A stretch of 64,000 nucleotides of DNA from Gaiellasilicea sp963730405 (GTDB lineage Bacteria > Actinomycetota > Thermoleophilia > Gaiellales > Gaiellaceae), in assembly GCA_963730405.1 (NCBI GenBank), contig CAVSRW010000009.1:62001-126000 (forward strand). Reading direction: 5' to 3'. Position 1 is the stretch's first letter. Every line of letters begins with the position of its first letter. Positions 25,020 through 33,127 of this stretch are shown here, piece by piece. Below the pieces are notes generated by a model. That model did no database searches, had not been told where the DNA came from, and saw only the letters and a list, made by a program, of their open reading frames with translations. The position numbers and the translations under genes were made by a program.

Positions 25020-25526
25020 GTGCTCCGGCTCGCTCTCGCCCTCACGCTCCTGCTGACCGCTCCCGTCGCGACGGCCGCGCCGGATGCGACCCGCAGCCTG
25101 CCGGCCCGCGGCGTGCTGGCGCCGGGCCAGAGCCTCGGCGGCCTGACGCTCGGGGCGACCCCGGCGGCCGTCCGCGCCCGTTGGGGAACCCGCTACACGC
25201 TCTGCGCCGTCTGCAGGCGAACGACGTGGCTCTACACCTACAGCGGCCGGACGACCACCGGAGCGGCCGTCGCCTTCCGCAACGGCCGCGTCTCGGCCGT
25301 CTTCACGCTCGGCGTGCCGCGCGGCTGGCGGACGAGCCGTGGGGTCTCGCTGGGCGACCCGGCCACCAAGGTCGACACCGTCTACGGCGACCTGCCCTGG
25401 AGCCGTTGCATCGGCTACGGCGCCCTCAGCATCCGCCGTGCGGGCGTCGTCGCCTCGATCTACACCTACGGCGAGTCGGTCTACGGCTTCGCGTTGACGC
25501 TCGCCTCGGAGCCCGTCTGCCAGTAA
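25020..25526 (+). CDS. Small secreted protein of unknown function
   Basis: A 168-residue protein from GTG 25020, just past a terminator. An ATG at 24990 also exists but lies inside the hairpin. Residues 2-20 are a clear signal peptide (LRLALALTLLLTAPVATAA). The mature part has four cysteines (CAVC, RCIGYG and PVC near the end), which could form disulfides, and two similar segments (GQSLGGLTLGATPAAVRARWG and RGVSLGDPATKVDTVYG) that look like a repeated beta unit. I do not recognise the family. Confidence 0.65.
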   Translation: MLRLALALTLLLTAPVATAAPDATRSLPARGVLAPGQSLGGLTLGATPAAVRARWGTRYTLCAVCRRTTWLYTYSGRTTTGAAVAFRNGRVSAVFTLGVPRGWRTSRGVSLGDPATKVDTVYGDLPWSRCIGYGALSIRRAGVVASIYTYGESVYGFALTLASEPVCQ

Positions 25527-26143
25527 CCGACGTCGCACCCGGTCTCTGGATCTGGGGACGCGAGTACCCGGACTGGAAGCCGGGACTGGGCTGGGAGCGG
25601 AGCGTGACCTCGACGTGCGTCGAGTCCCGGGGCGAGGTGGCGCTGCTCGACCCGATCGCGCCGGCCGACGACGACGAGGAGGCCTGGGCGCGGCTCGACG
25701 CGCGGCCGCCGACGATGGTCGTCGTGCTGAAGCCCGACCACGTCCGCGACGTCGACCTCTTCGCCCGCCGCTACGGCGCCCGCGCGTTCGGCCCGTGGCT
25801 CTTCTGGCGCACGAACATCCCGGAGACCGAGCTCGAGCCGATCGAGCCGGGGAGCGAGCTGCCCGGAGGCCTCCTCGCCCTCTACGACGGCCGCGGGCGC
25901 AACGAGACGCCGCTCTGGCTGCCGGAGCAGCGGGCACTCGTCTTCGCGGACGCGTTGACGGCGCCGGGCGGTGAGCTGCGCGTCTGGGCGACGCCGGCAC
26001 TCGAGGAGCGGGCGCTGCCGGCCCTGCGTGCGCTGCTCGAGCTGCCGTTCGAGCACGTGATCGTCTCCCACGGCGAGCCGGTGCACGACCGTGCCGAGTA
26101 CGAGCGGGCGCTGGAGCGGCCTCCCTGGACGGGCGAGGGCTAG
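25517..26143 (+). CDS. Metallo-beta-lactamase-fold-like protein lacking the metal motif
   Basis: About 208 residues. The opening VAPGLWIWGREYPDW and the ending VIVSHGEPVHDRAEYERAL match the MBL-fold layout seen in small hydrolase-like proteins. The expected HxHxDH is replaced by LKPDHVRDVDLF. The later FADALT supplies the Asp and SHGEP the His positions, so metal binding may be lost or altered. No ATG, GTG or TTG lies just before the homologous region. I start at CTG 25517, overlapping the previous gene by 10 bases; GTG 25604 is the next standard start but would remove about 29 residues. Confidence 0.55.
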   Translation: MPVTDVAPGLWIWGREYPDWKPGLGWERSVTSTCVESRGEVALLDPIAPADDDEEAWARLDARPPTMVVVLKPDHVRDVDLFARRYGARAFGPWLFWRTNIPETELEPIEPGSELPGGLLALYDGRGRNETPLWLPEQRALVFADALTAPGGELRVWATPALEERALPALRALLELPFEHVIVSHGEPVHDRAEYERALERPPWTGEG

Positions 26144-26697
26144 CGGAGCCTCGGCCGGCGGATCACGATCACCATCCGCGTCACGGCGTCGACGAGGTTC
26201 GCGTGCCGGTGGCCCGCGTCGCCTGAGACGTAGGTGGCGCTGTCGCCGGGCCCGAGCTCGAGCTCACGCCCGTCTGCGAACTCCGTCCGGACGCGCCCTT
26301 CGATCACGTGCGTGAACTGCTCGTTCGGCTGCGGGATGTAGTCCTGCATCCGGGCGAGCGGCGCGAAGGTCGCGAGCAGTGCCTGCATCGTGTGCGGGCC
26401 CTCCGGGACGAGCACCTCGACGTCGATCGCCTCGGCGGTGTAGTGCATCACCGTGCGGTCGTCGGCGCGGACGACGATCGGGTCCGGGTGCCGCGGCTCC
26501 GGCACGAGGTCGGCGAGCCTGATCTCGTAGAGCTCCGCGAGGCGCGTCAGCCGGCCGATCGTGATGTCGCTTCGGCCCGTCTCGATCAGCGAGAGGAGCG
26601 AGCGGGAGATTCCGGTCGCCGTCGCGACCTGCGCCAGCGAGAGCCCTCTGGCCGTACGGATCGTCCGCAGGGTGGTCCCCAACGAACTCTCTTGCAT
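26140..26697 (-). CDS. XRE-family regulator with C-terminal cupin domain
   Basis: A 185-residue protein. Residues 7-62 form a Cro/CI-type helix-turn-helix (LRTIRTARGLSLAQVATATG then SRSLLSLIETGRSDITIGRL). Residues 105-180 form a cupin (EQFTHVIEGRVRTEF, ELGPGDSATYVSGDAGHRHAN). Such regulators bind a small ligand in the cupin and often control a neighbouring transporter or catabolic gene. Its stop overlaps that of the convergent MBL-like gene by 4 bases. The divergent neighbour is a cupredoxin gene about 170 bases away, which is a candidate target. Confidence 0.85.
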   Translation of the reverse strand: MQESSLGTTLRTIRTARGLSLAQVATATGISRSLLSLIETGRSDITIGRLTRLAELYEIRLADLVPEPRHPDPIVVRADDRTVMHYTAEAIDVEVLVPEGPHTMQALLATFAPLARMQDYIPQPNEQFTHVIEGRVRTEFADGRELELGPGDSATYVSGDAGHRHANLVDAVTRMVIVIRRPRLR

Positions 26698-26864
26698 GGA
26701 GTAGGCCCCGATCTCCCTGTGCAGGTGCGCCGGTTCGATGGGTTCACCTTAGTCCGATTCCCGGTCGGAAGCCACGGAAGTTGTCCAAGATGCTGGATGT
26801 TCGTCTAAGCTCTGGCCAGCACTGTTCAAACCGGGAATTCCGTTCACGAGGAGGTTTCTTGAGC

Positions 26865-27233
26865 ATGTTTCGGAAGGGGTCTGCGCTCGTCGTCCTGATC
26901 GCGGTGGTGTCGCTCGTCGCGGCCGTCGCCGCGTTCGGCGGCAAGAGCTCGACCGACGCGACCACGGTCGCCGTCACGGCCGGCAAGCCGTCCGAGTTCA
27001 AGTTCACGCTGTCGAAGAAGACGGTCCCGAAGGGCATCACCACCTTCAAGGTCACGAACAAGGGCACGATCAGGCACGACTTCAGGATCGCCGGCAAGAA
27101 GACGGTCGCCCTTGCGACCGGGAAGATGGCGACGCTCAGGGTCACGTTCAAGAAGGCGGGCAAGTACGCCTACCTCTGCACGCTTCCCGGCCACGCGGCG
27201 GGCGGCATGAAGGGGACGCTCACCGTCAAGTAG
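26865..27233 (+). CDS. Small secreted cupredoxin, paralogue of 17041-17403
   Basis: A 122-residue protein from ATG 26865, with GAGGAGG about 10 bases upstream; TTG 26859 is an alternative. A signal peptide or membrane anchor covers residues 5-25. The copper ligands are a His in RHDFRI and the Cys, His and Met of CTLPGHAAGGM. It shares long identical stretches with the other cupredoxin (VTFKKAGKYAYLC against VTFKKAGRYPYLC), so the two arose by duplication. Confidence 0.85.
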   Translation: MFRKGSALVVLIAVVSLVAAVAAFGGKSSTDATTVAVTAGKPSEFKFTLSKKTVPKGITTFKVTNKGTIRHDFRIAGKKTVALATGKMATLRVTFKKAGKYAYLCTLPGHAAGGMKGTLTVK

Positions 27234-27258
27234 GACCCGGCGGAGCGAAGGCTTTGGT

Positions 27259-27284
27259 CGAGGGCGCCGGCGACGGCGCCCTCG
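27259..27284. terminator. Hairpin terminator after the cupredoxin
   Basis: An 11-base-pair stem (CGAGGGCGCCG and its complement) with a 4-base loop, followed by TTCGTT. It lies between the cupredoxin and the convergent xdhC-like gene. Confidence 0.7.
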
Positions 27285-27290
27285 TTCGTT

Positions 27291-28310
27291 CTAGGCCGAG
27301 AGGAGCGAGACCGCGCCGGTCTCCTCGGCCGCGCGGCGGCGCGCGAGCGCCGTCGCCTCGACGATCTCGGCGCCGATCGCGACCGCGACCTCCTCCGGCG
27401 TGCGGGCGCCGATCGCGAGCCCGATCGGGGCGTGGATCCGGCCGAGACCTGCGTCGTCGACGCCCTCCGCGCGCAGCCGTTCCTCGCGGTCGGCGGTCGT
27501 GACCTTGCTGCCCATGGCGCCGATGTAGACGGCCGGCGTCTCGAGCGCGGCCAGCAGAGCGGGCACGTCGAACTTCTCGTCGTGCGTCAGGACGCAGATC
27601 ACCGTCGACGGGTCGACGGGCCTCGAGCGCAGGAACCGGTCCGGCCAATCGACGACGAGCTCGTCGGCCTCCGGGAAGCGCTCGGGCGTGACGAAGGCCG
27701 CACGCGCGTCGCAGACGGTGACGCGGTAGCCGAGCAGCCGGCCGACGCGCGCGAGCGCGGCGGCGTGGTCGATCGCGCCGAAGACGTAGAGCGTCGGGCG
27801 CGGCGTGACGGCGTGGACGAAGGTGGCCTCGCCGCCGACGTCTGCGAGCGCGCTCTCGCCGGCCTCGAGCAGCCTCGCGACGGGGCCGGCCGGACGCTCG
27901 TGCAGCTCCTGCAACCCGAGCCGGTCGCCGTTCGCCACCATCGTGAGCGCGACGGCCCGGTCGGAATCGACCGCTCCGGCGAGCGCCGGGACGAGCGAGA
28001 GATCGAGCGGCGTGATCAGGATCACCACGGTGCCGCCGCACGACAGCCCGACCTCGAAGGCGGCGTCGTCGGCGATCCCGTACTCGCGCAGGCGCGCCGG
28101 GCCTCCCGCCAGGACCTCCTGCGCCTCGCGGATCACGGACGGCTCGACGCAGCCGCCGGTGACCGAGCCCGCGATCTCCCCGAGGTCGTTGAGAGCGAGT
28201 GAGGCGCCTGGATCGCGCGGCGCGGATCCGCGGCGCTCGACCACGGTCGCGATCGCGGCGCGGCGTCCGTCGGCCTCCCAGCGGGAGAGCGTGGGGAGGA
28301 TGTCGCGCAT
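27291..28310 (-). CDS. xdhC: XdhC family molybdenum cofactor insertion/sulfuration protein
   Basis: A 339-residue protein. The N-terminal XdhC/CoxI domain shows ATVVERRGSAPRDPGA and GSVTGGCVEP. The C-terminal Rossmann domain shows LYVFGAIDHAAALARVG and the late AVYIGAMGSKVTTADREERL. XdhC binds molybdenum cofactor, helps sulfurate it and delivers it to xanthine dehydrogenase-type enzymes, so it likely serves the two hydroxylases upstream. ATG 28310 has TAGCGT 6 bases before it and no ribosome binding site. Confidence 0.9.
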   Translation of the reverse strand: MRDILPTLSRWEADGRRAAIATVVERRGSAPRDPGASLALNDLGEIAGSVTGGCVEPSVIREAQEVLAGGPARLREYGIADDAAFEVGLSCGGTVVILITPLDLSLVPALAGAVDSDRAVALTMVANGDRLGLQELHERPAGPVARLLEAGESALADVGGEATFVHAVTPRPTLYVFGAIDHAAALARVGRLLGYRVTVCDARAAFVTPERFPEADELVVDWPDRFLRSRPVDPSTVICVLTHDEKFDVPALLAALETPAVYIGAMGSKVTTADREERLRAEGVDDAGLGRIHAPIGLAIGARTPEEVAVAIGAEIVEATALARRRAAEETGAVSLLSA

Positions 28311-28316
28311 CCCCTC

Positions 28317-28322
28317 ACGCTA
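28317..28322 (-). promoter_or_regulatory. Putative -10 hexamer (TAGCGT) for xdhC
   Basis: TAGCGT on the minus strand ends 6 bases before the xdhC ATG, the leaderless spacing seen elsewhere in this window. Confidence 0.45.
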
Positions 28323-28394
28323 GCCGTTTCCGGGGCGGTTCGGAACCTGCCGGGCGGGGAAGATTGCTGCTTGTAACCGAGGAAAGGGGTTGAC

Positions 28395-28583
28395 GTGGAC
28401 CGCGATCGCATCGAAGGGAACGTGAAGGAAGCGGAGGGCAAGCTCACCGGCGACGAGGAGCTCGAGCGCGAGGGTGAGGCCCAGGACGCTTTCGGCAAGG
28501 CGAAGGACAGCGCCCGCGAGGCGTGGGACGAGACGAAGGACGCGGCCGACGACGCGAAGGATGCCGTCGACAAGCGGATCTAG
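28395..28583 (+). CDS. CsbD family stress-response protein
   Basis: A 62-residue, highly charged protein starting at GTG 28395 behind GGAAAGGGG. The opening DRIEGNVKEAEGKLTGDEEL is the family signature, followed by repeated KDxAxDAKD units. CsbD-like proteins are abundant under general stress in many bacteria; a molecular role is not established. The stop codon overlaps that of the convergent MFS gene (CTAG). Confidence 0.9.
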   Translation: MDRDRIEGNVKEAEGKLTGDEELEREGEAQDAFGKAKDSAREAWDETKDAADDAKDAVDKRI

Positions 28584-29824
28584 TCGAACGCCGGCTCGGG
28601 CTCCGGGAGGTCCCGGAGCCCGAGGATCGGCGACGGCAGGAGCCAGAGGACGCCGAGCAGCGCCCCCACGGTCGCGATCCAGAGCGTCTCGCGCAGCCCG
28701 ATCCAGCTCCCTAGTGCGCCGCCGACGAGCGCTCCGAGCGGCCGGACGCCGTAGTTCACGACCATGTAGCCGCCCGAGACTCGCGAGCGGAGCCGTTCGG
28801 GGACGACCGCGGCGGCGATCGCACCGGAGCTGATGTCGAGCATCATCACGCCGAATCCGCAGCCGAACTCGGCCAGGAAGAGGCAGGTGAGGATCACCCA
28901 GTCCGGCCCCTCCGCGAGCGGGACGAGCAGGAGCGGCGCGGGGAAGAGGACGCACCCGAGCGCGAACGCCGGGCCGATGCCGATCCTGCGGGCGACGCGG
29001 CCGGTGACGACGGCGCCGAGGATCCCGCCGACGGCGGCCGCGCCGAGCACGAGCCCGAGCGTCGCAGGCGCGACGCCGAGCTCCTTCGTCGCGTAGAGGA
29101 TGAAGAGCGCGGCGAAGGCGAAGTTGAAGAAGTTGATCGTCGCGGTCGCGCCGAGCGCGGCGCGGATGATCGGGTTGCCGAAGACCCAGCGCACGCCGGC
29201 GACGACGTGCCCCTTGCCCGGCGTCTCGGGCGCCGGCTCCTCGACGTCGAGGGACCGGAGGAAGAGCGCCGAGACGATGTAGGAGCACGCGTCGAGGACG
29301 AGCGTCACCGGCGCCGAGATCGCCTGCACGAGCACACCGCCGATGCTCGGGCCGACGACGTAGGAGAGCGCCCTGCTGCCGTGCGTGATCGACCCGCCCT
29401 CGACGAGGCGCTCGCGGGGCACGATCGCGGGGTAGAACGCGCTGTGCGAGACGTGGAAGAGGACGGTCAGCGTCCCCATCAGGAACGCGACCAGGACCAT
29501 GTGCGGGAACGTGAGCGCGTCGAACGCGTACGCGACCGGGATCGAGACGATCAGCAGCGCGCGGCCGATGTCGGTCGCGATCATGGTCCGCCGCTTGCGC
29601 GCACGGCGGTCGGCCCAGGCGCCGGCGTGGAGGGAGAAGAGGAGGCTCGGCAGCAGCTCGGCGGCGACGAGGTATCCCATCTGCGCGGCGTTTGCGTCGA
29701 GCACGAGCACGGCGACGAGCGGGAGCCCGATGAGGCTCACCTGGTCGCCGATCAGCGAGACGGCCTGGCCGAGCCAGTAGCGCCGAAACGTCGGGCTCTC
29801 GCGCAGGAGCGGCGGGATCAGCAC
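28580..29824 (-). CDS. MFS transporter, enterobactin-exporter-like
   Basis: A 414-residue protein with 12 predicted helices, from GTG 29824 (LIPPLLRESPTFRRYWLGQ). The loop 2-3 MFS motif reads AGAWADRRARKRRTM, and a second Arg-rich loop follows helix 8. The overall pattern fits the MFS group of EntS-like exporters. TAGGGT ends 8 bases upstream of the GTG. The last 15 codons contain an inverted repeat that may terminate the convergent csbD-like transcript. Confidence 0.83.
   Translation of the reverse strand: MLIPPLLRESPTFRRYWLGQAVSLIGDQVSLIGLPLVAVLVLDANAAQMGYLVAAELLPSLLFSLHAGAWADRRARKRRTMIATDIGRALLIVSIPVAYAFDALTFPHMVLVAFLMGTLTVLFHVSHSAFYPAIVPRERLVEGGSITHGSRALSYVVGPSIGGVLVQAISAPVTLVLDACSYIVSALFLRSLDVEEPAPETPGKGHVVAGVRWVFGNPIIRAALGATATINFFNFAFAALFILYATKELGVAPATLGLVLGAAAVGGILGAVVTGRVARRIGIGPAFALGCVLFPAPLLLVPLAEGPDWVILTCLFLAEFGCGFGVMMLDISSGAIAAAVVPERLRSRVSGGYMVVNYGVRPLGALVGGALGSWIGLRETLWIATVGALLGVLWLLPSPILGLRDLPEPEPAFD
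28595..28624 (+). terminator. Hairpin within the 3' coding end of the MFS gene
   Basis: A 12-base-pair stem (CTCGGGCTCCGG and its complement) with a 6-base loop begins 12 bases after the CsbD stop codon. It lies inside the last codons of the opposing MFS gene, so the same DNA serves as coding sequence on one strand and probably terminator on the other. Confidence 0.5.
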
Positions 29825-29832
29825 GGCCGCGG

Positions 29833-29845
29833 ACCCTAGTAGCCT
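29833..29845. promoter_or_regulatory. Adjacent divergent -10 hexamers
   Basis: TAGGGT on the minus strand (29833-29838) lies 8 bases from GTG 29824, and TAGCCT on the plus strand (29840-29845) lies 6 bases from ATG 29852. Only one base separates the two. Confidence 0.42.
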
Positions 29846-29851
29846 CGCGCG

Positions 29852-30712
29852 ATGCCCGCGCTGCTCGCCCTGATCGCCGTCACGGCCGTGTGGGGCTACA
29901 CGTTCGTGCCGATGAAGGACGCGGTCGCGCTGTACCCGCTCTTCGCCTTCCTCGCCGTCCGCTTCCTGATCGCCTCGCTCGTGCTCGCCGTTCCCGCCGC
30001 CGGCCGGCTGAGCGGGCTCGGCAGGCGCGGCTGGGTCGCGGGTGTCTCGCTCGGGCTGCTGCTCGCGCTCGGCTACGCGCTCCAGACGGCCGGGCTCGAG
30101 CGGACGACCGTCTCGAACGCGGGCTTCATCACGGGCCTCTACGTCGTCTTCACGCCGCTGCTCGGCCTGCTCCTCTTCCGGACCCGTGTCGGCCGCGCAG
30201 TCTGGCTCGGGGTCGCGCTGGCCGTCGCCGGGCTGGCGCTGCTCTCCGGCGTCGGCACCGGCGATCCCGTCGGCGACCTGCTCGTGCTTGCCGGCTCGGC
30301 CGCGTACTCGCTCCAGATCGCGCTGATGGAGCGCTACGCGCCGCGTTACGACCCGGTCGCGTTCACGCAGGCGGAGATGCTGGCGGCGTTCGCCGGCTTC
30401 GCGGTCGTCGCGGTCGCGCTCGGCCAGGTCGAGCTCCCGCGAGGATGGACGGTCTGGGGAGCGCTGCTCGTCACCGGCGTCTTCGCGAGCGCGCTCGGCT
30501 TCCTCGTCCAGACCTGGGCGCAACGGCAGATCAGCGCCTCCCGGACGGCGATCGCGTTCGCGATGGAGCCCGTCTTCGCCGGGATCTTCGGCTTCTGGCT
30601 CGCGGGCGACCGCCTCGGTGCGCTCGGCTGGACCGGCTGCGCACTGATCATGGCGGGGATCCTCGTCAGCGAGCCGGAGGCGGGGCGGACGCTACGTCGG
30701 CTGCTCCGCTGA
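29852..30712 (+). CDS. EamA/DMT-family transporter
   Basis: A 286-residue protein with ten hydrophobic helices in two EamA repeats. The first repeat begins LLALIAVTAVWGYTFVPMKD, with the WG-x-F-x3-K motif typical of this family. The second repeat starts near GDLLVLAGSAAYSLQIALMER and ends with SRTAIAFAMEPVFAGIFG and an Arg-rich tail. Substrate unknown. It overlaps the convergent 30692-31108 gene by 21 bases. Confidence 0.85.
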   Translation: MPALLALIAVTAVWGYTFVPMKDAVALYPLFAFLAVRFLIASLVLAVPAAGRLSGLGRRGWVAGVSLGLLLALGYALQTAGLERTTVSNAGFITGLYVVFTPLLGLLLFRTRVGRAVWLGVALAVAGLALLSGVGTGDPVGDLLVLAGSAAYSLQIALMERYAPRYDPVAFTQAEMLAAFAGFAVVAVALGQVELPRGWTVWGALLVTGVFASALGFLVQTWAQRQISASRTAIAFAMEPVFAGIFGFWLAGDRLGALGWTGCALIMAGILVSEPEAGRTLRRLLR

Positions 30713-31108
30713 CGTCGGGAGCGCCGCCGGGCCTCGTCGCCACAGAAGCAGGCCCAGCGCGAGCGCCACGATCGCGGTGGCGACGATGCCGACCTCGCCT
30801 TCGAACCAGCCGTCAGCGGGAACGATCTCCTTCAGCACGCCCTCGAGGAGGACGAAGCCGACGAGCGTCGCAACCACCCCCAACGGGAGACCGACGTAGC
30901 CGAGCCAGCGCCCCCAGCGGCGCAGGAGCACGAAGCCGCTCGCGGCGCCGGCGACGACGAGTGCGGCGACGCCGATGAAGAACGCGACCCCGACGAGCCC
31001 GCCGGTCGTGTCGCTGCCGCCGTTCTCGGCGATCAGCGCCACCTTGACCAGCCAGGCGACGCCGGCGACGAGCCACGCCCAGGTGGCAATACGAAGTGCA
31101 GTTGGCAT
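30692..31108 (-). CDS. Small polytopic membrane protein of unknown function
   Basis: A 138-residue protein with four hydrophobic segments (about residues 7-26, 36-62, 69-90 and 105-123) and short loops. There are no cysteines and no conserved polar motif that I recognise. The last seven codons overlap the end of the EamA gene on the other strand. Confidence 0.6.
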   Translation of the reverse strand: MPTALRIATWAWLVAGVAWLVKVALIAENGGSDTTGGLVGVAFFIGVAALVVAGAASGFVLLRRWGRWLGYVGLPLGVVATLVGFVLLEGVLKEIVPADGWFEGEVGIVATAIVALALGLLLWRRGPAALPTSAEQPT

Positions 31109-31160
31109 GAGACCCCTTTTCGCCCGGAAGAACCCCGGCTGAGTGTAGTTCTCGGAACGG

Positions 31161-32246
31161 TCAGATCAACCAGGCGCCGTCGCGCTGGACGAGCTCGCCG
31201 TCGAGGGTGAGCTCGCCTCCGGGGCGGAGGTCCTTGACCATGTCCCAGTGCACGGCGCTCTCGTTGCGGCCGCCCGCGTACGTGTAGCTCGCGCCGACTG
31301 CGAGGTGGACGGTGCCGTCGATCTTCTCGTCGAAGAGGACGTTGCGCGTGAACCGCGTGATCCGCGGGTTGCAGCCGAGCCCGAGCTCGCCGAGGCGGCT
31401 GGCGCCCTCGTCGGTGGCCAGGATCTGGCGCAGGAAGTCCTCGCCTTCCTCCGCGGTCGCCTCGACGACCCGTCCCTCGTGGAAGACCAGCCGCGCGCCG
31501 ACGACGTCGTGGCCGAGGTAGACGGCGGGGAACTCGGAGTACGTGATCACGCCTTCTGCCGTGTCCTCGACCGGGCAGTAGAAGACCTCGCCGTCGGGCA
31601 TGTTCCGGAACCCGGCCGAGACGACGCCCTCACGGCCGCGGATCCCCACTGTCAGGTCGGTGCCGTCGCCGAGGATGCGGACGGTGTCGCCCGCGTCGAA
31701 GCGCTCCTTCACGCGCCGCATTCGTGCCTCCTCCGCGTCCCAGTCGAGCAGGCAGGCGTCGTAGATGAAGTCCGTGTACTCCTCGAGCGTCATTCCGGCC
31801 GCGGCGGCCATCGCCTCGGTCGGGTACTCCACGAGCGCCCAGCGGACCTCGAGCGCGCGGGCGCGGCGGCTCGCCGGCTCGCCCGCCTGCTGGAGCAGCC
31901 GGCGGCGCTCCGGGTCGAGCTCGGCGCCCGCGTGCACGTCCTCGGGGGCGCGGATCGTCAGCCGCGCGTCCTCGTGCTCCACCTGGTGCGCCTCGATCGA
32001 CGGCAGCTCGCCCAGCAGCTCGAGCGGCGCCTCGAGCGCCCAGTCGAGATCGGGCCGGAAGCGCTCCGGGCCCCAGTTGATCCGCGGGAGGTAGTAGGCG
32101 CCGCGGCGGCCGATCGCGCGCGCCACCTCGCGGACGAGCGGCCGCGCGAGCGGCGAGGCGCGCACGGACACCTGCCAGCCCGGCTGCACGTCCAGGCACC
32201 GGCTCACCAGCAGCTCCGCCAGGTTGCGGACCCTCGGATCGTCCAC
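31161..32246 (-). CDS. M29 family aminopeptidase
   Basis: A 361-residue enzyme, started at GTG 32246 (VDDPRVRNLAELLV). The thermophilic aminopeptidase family pattern is visible: DGTDLTVGIRGREG, the metal-binding region around EEGEDFLRQIL and GELGLGCNPRI, and the late NESAVHWDMVKDLR that supplies His and Asp ligands. M29 enzymes remove N-terminal residues with two metal ions. TAGGAT lies 8 bases before the start, again leaderless. Confidence 0.88.
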   Translation of the reverse strand: MDDPRVRNLAELLVSRCLDVQPGWQVSVRASPLARPLVREVARAIGRRGAYYLPRINWGPERFRPDLDWALEAPLELLGELPSIEAHQVEHEDARLTIRAPEDVHAGAELDPERRRLLQQAGEPASRRARALEVRWALVEYPTEAMAAAAGMTLEEYTDFIYDACLLDWDAEEARMRRVKERFDAGDTVRILGDGTDLTVGIRGREGVVSAGFRNMPDGEVFYCPVEDTAEGVITYSEFPAVYLGHDVVGARLVFHEGRVVEATAEEGEDFLRQILATDEGASRLGELGLGCNPRITRFTRNVLFDEKIDGTVHLAVGASYTYAGGRNESAVHWDMVKDLRPGGELTLDGELVQRDGAWLI

Positions 32247-32254
32247 GGCGCGTG

Positions 32255-32272
32255 ATCCTAACGGTGTAGCGT
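32255..32272. promoter_or_regulatory. Divergent -10 hexamers between M29 and EamA genes
   Basis: TAGGAT on the minus strand (32255-32260) is 8 bases from GTG 32246. TAGCGT on the plus strand (32267-32272) is 9 bases from ATG 32282. Confidence 0.42.
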
Positions 32273-32281
32273 CGGGCGGGA

Positions 32282-33127
32282 ATGGACGCGGTCGCCCTCG
32301 CACTCGGGTCCGCGTTCCTGTTCGGCGCGATGACCGTGTTCCTGCGGTACGCGCTCCGCCGCGGGGTGAGCGCCGAGAGCACCGCCTTCCTGATGGTCCT
32401 GATCGCCTTCGGAGTCGCGCTCGCGGCGATCCCGGTCACCGGTGCCGGCGGGGTGACCTCGTGCTGGCCGTTCCTGCTCGCCGGGATCGTCGCGCCCGGG
32501 CTCTCGCAGGTGCTCTTCGCGTACGCCGTGCGGGACGCGGGGCCGGCGCGCGCGTCGGTCGCGGTCGGGATGGCACCGCTCGTCTCCGTCGCGATCGCGC
32601 TGACGCTGCTCGGCGAGCCGGCGAAGCCACTGCTCCTCGTCGGCGCGGTCGCGATCGTCCTCGGCGGCGTCGTGCTCGCGCTCGAGGGCTCGCGGCCCGC
32701 GCACGTGCGGCGGCTCGGCCTCGTCTTCGCCCTCGGGACGATGGTGCTCTTCGCGACGCGCGACAGCCTGATCCGGCGGCTCTCGATCGACACCGAGATC
32801 GACGCCGCCGTTGCCGCGGCCGCGACGCTCGGCTCCGGCACGGTGGTGATCCTGCTCTCCTGCTGCTGACGCGGCGGCCGGTGACGCTGCGTCCGATCGC
32901 GCCGTGCTCCCGACCGGCATCACATACGGGCTCTCCTACGTCCTCTCTTCGAGGCCTTCTACCGCGGCCGCGTCAGCGTCGTCTCGCCGCTGATCGCGAC
33001 CGAGTCGCTCTGGACGGTCGTGCTCGCACTCGTCTTCCTGCGGCGGCACGAGCACGTGGGTCTGCGGCTCGTCGGCGGTGCGCTCCTCGTCGTCGCCGGG
33101 GGCGTCCTGATCGGCGTCTTCCGCTAG
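32282..33127 (+). pseudogene. EamA/DMT transporter with three closely spaced frameshifts
   Basis: Residues 1-193 read normally from ATG 32282 and contain the first EamA repeat and part of the second. Three single-base deletions, near 32863, 32902 and 32947, then move the frame through all three phases. The reading returns to the original frame for the last 60 residues (TESLWTVVLALVFLRRHEHVG and so on), ending at TAG 33127. Stitched together the protein would be about 283 residues, a normal length. With three hits in about 90 bases, the gene is either decaying or this stretch was poorly sequenced. Confidence 0.75.
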
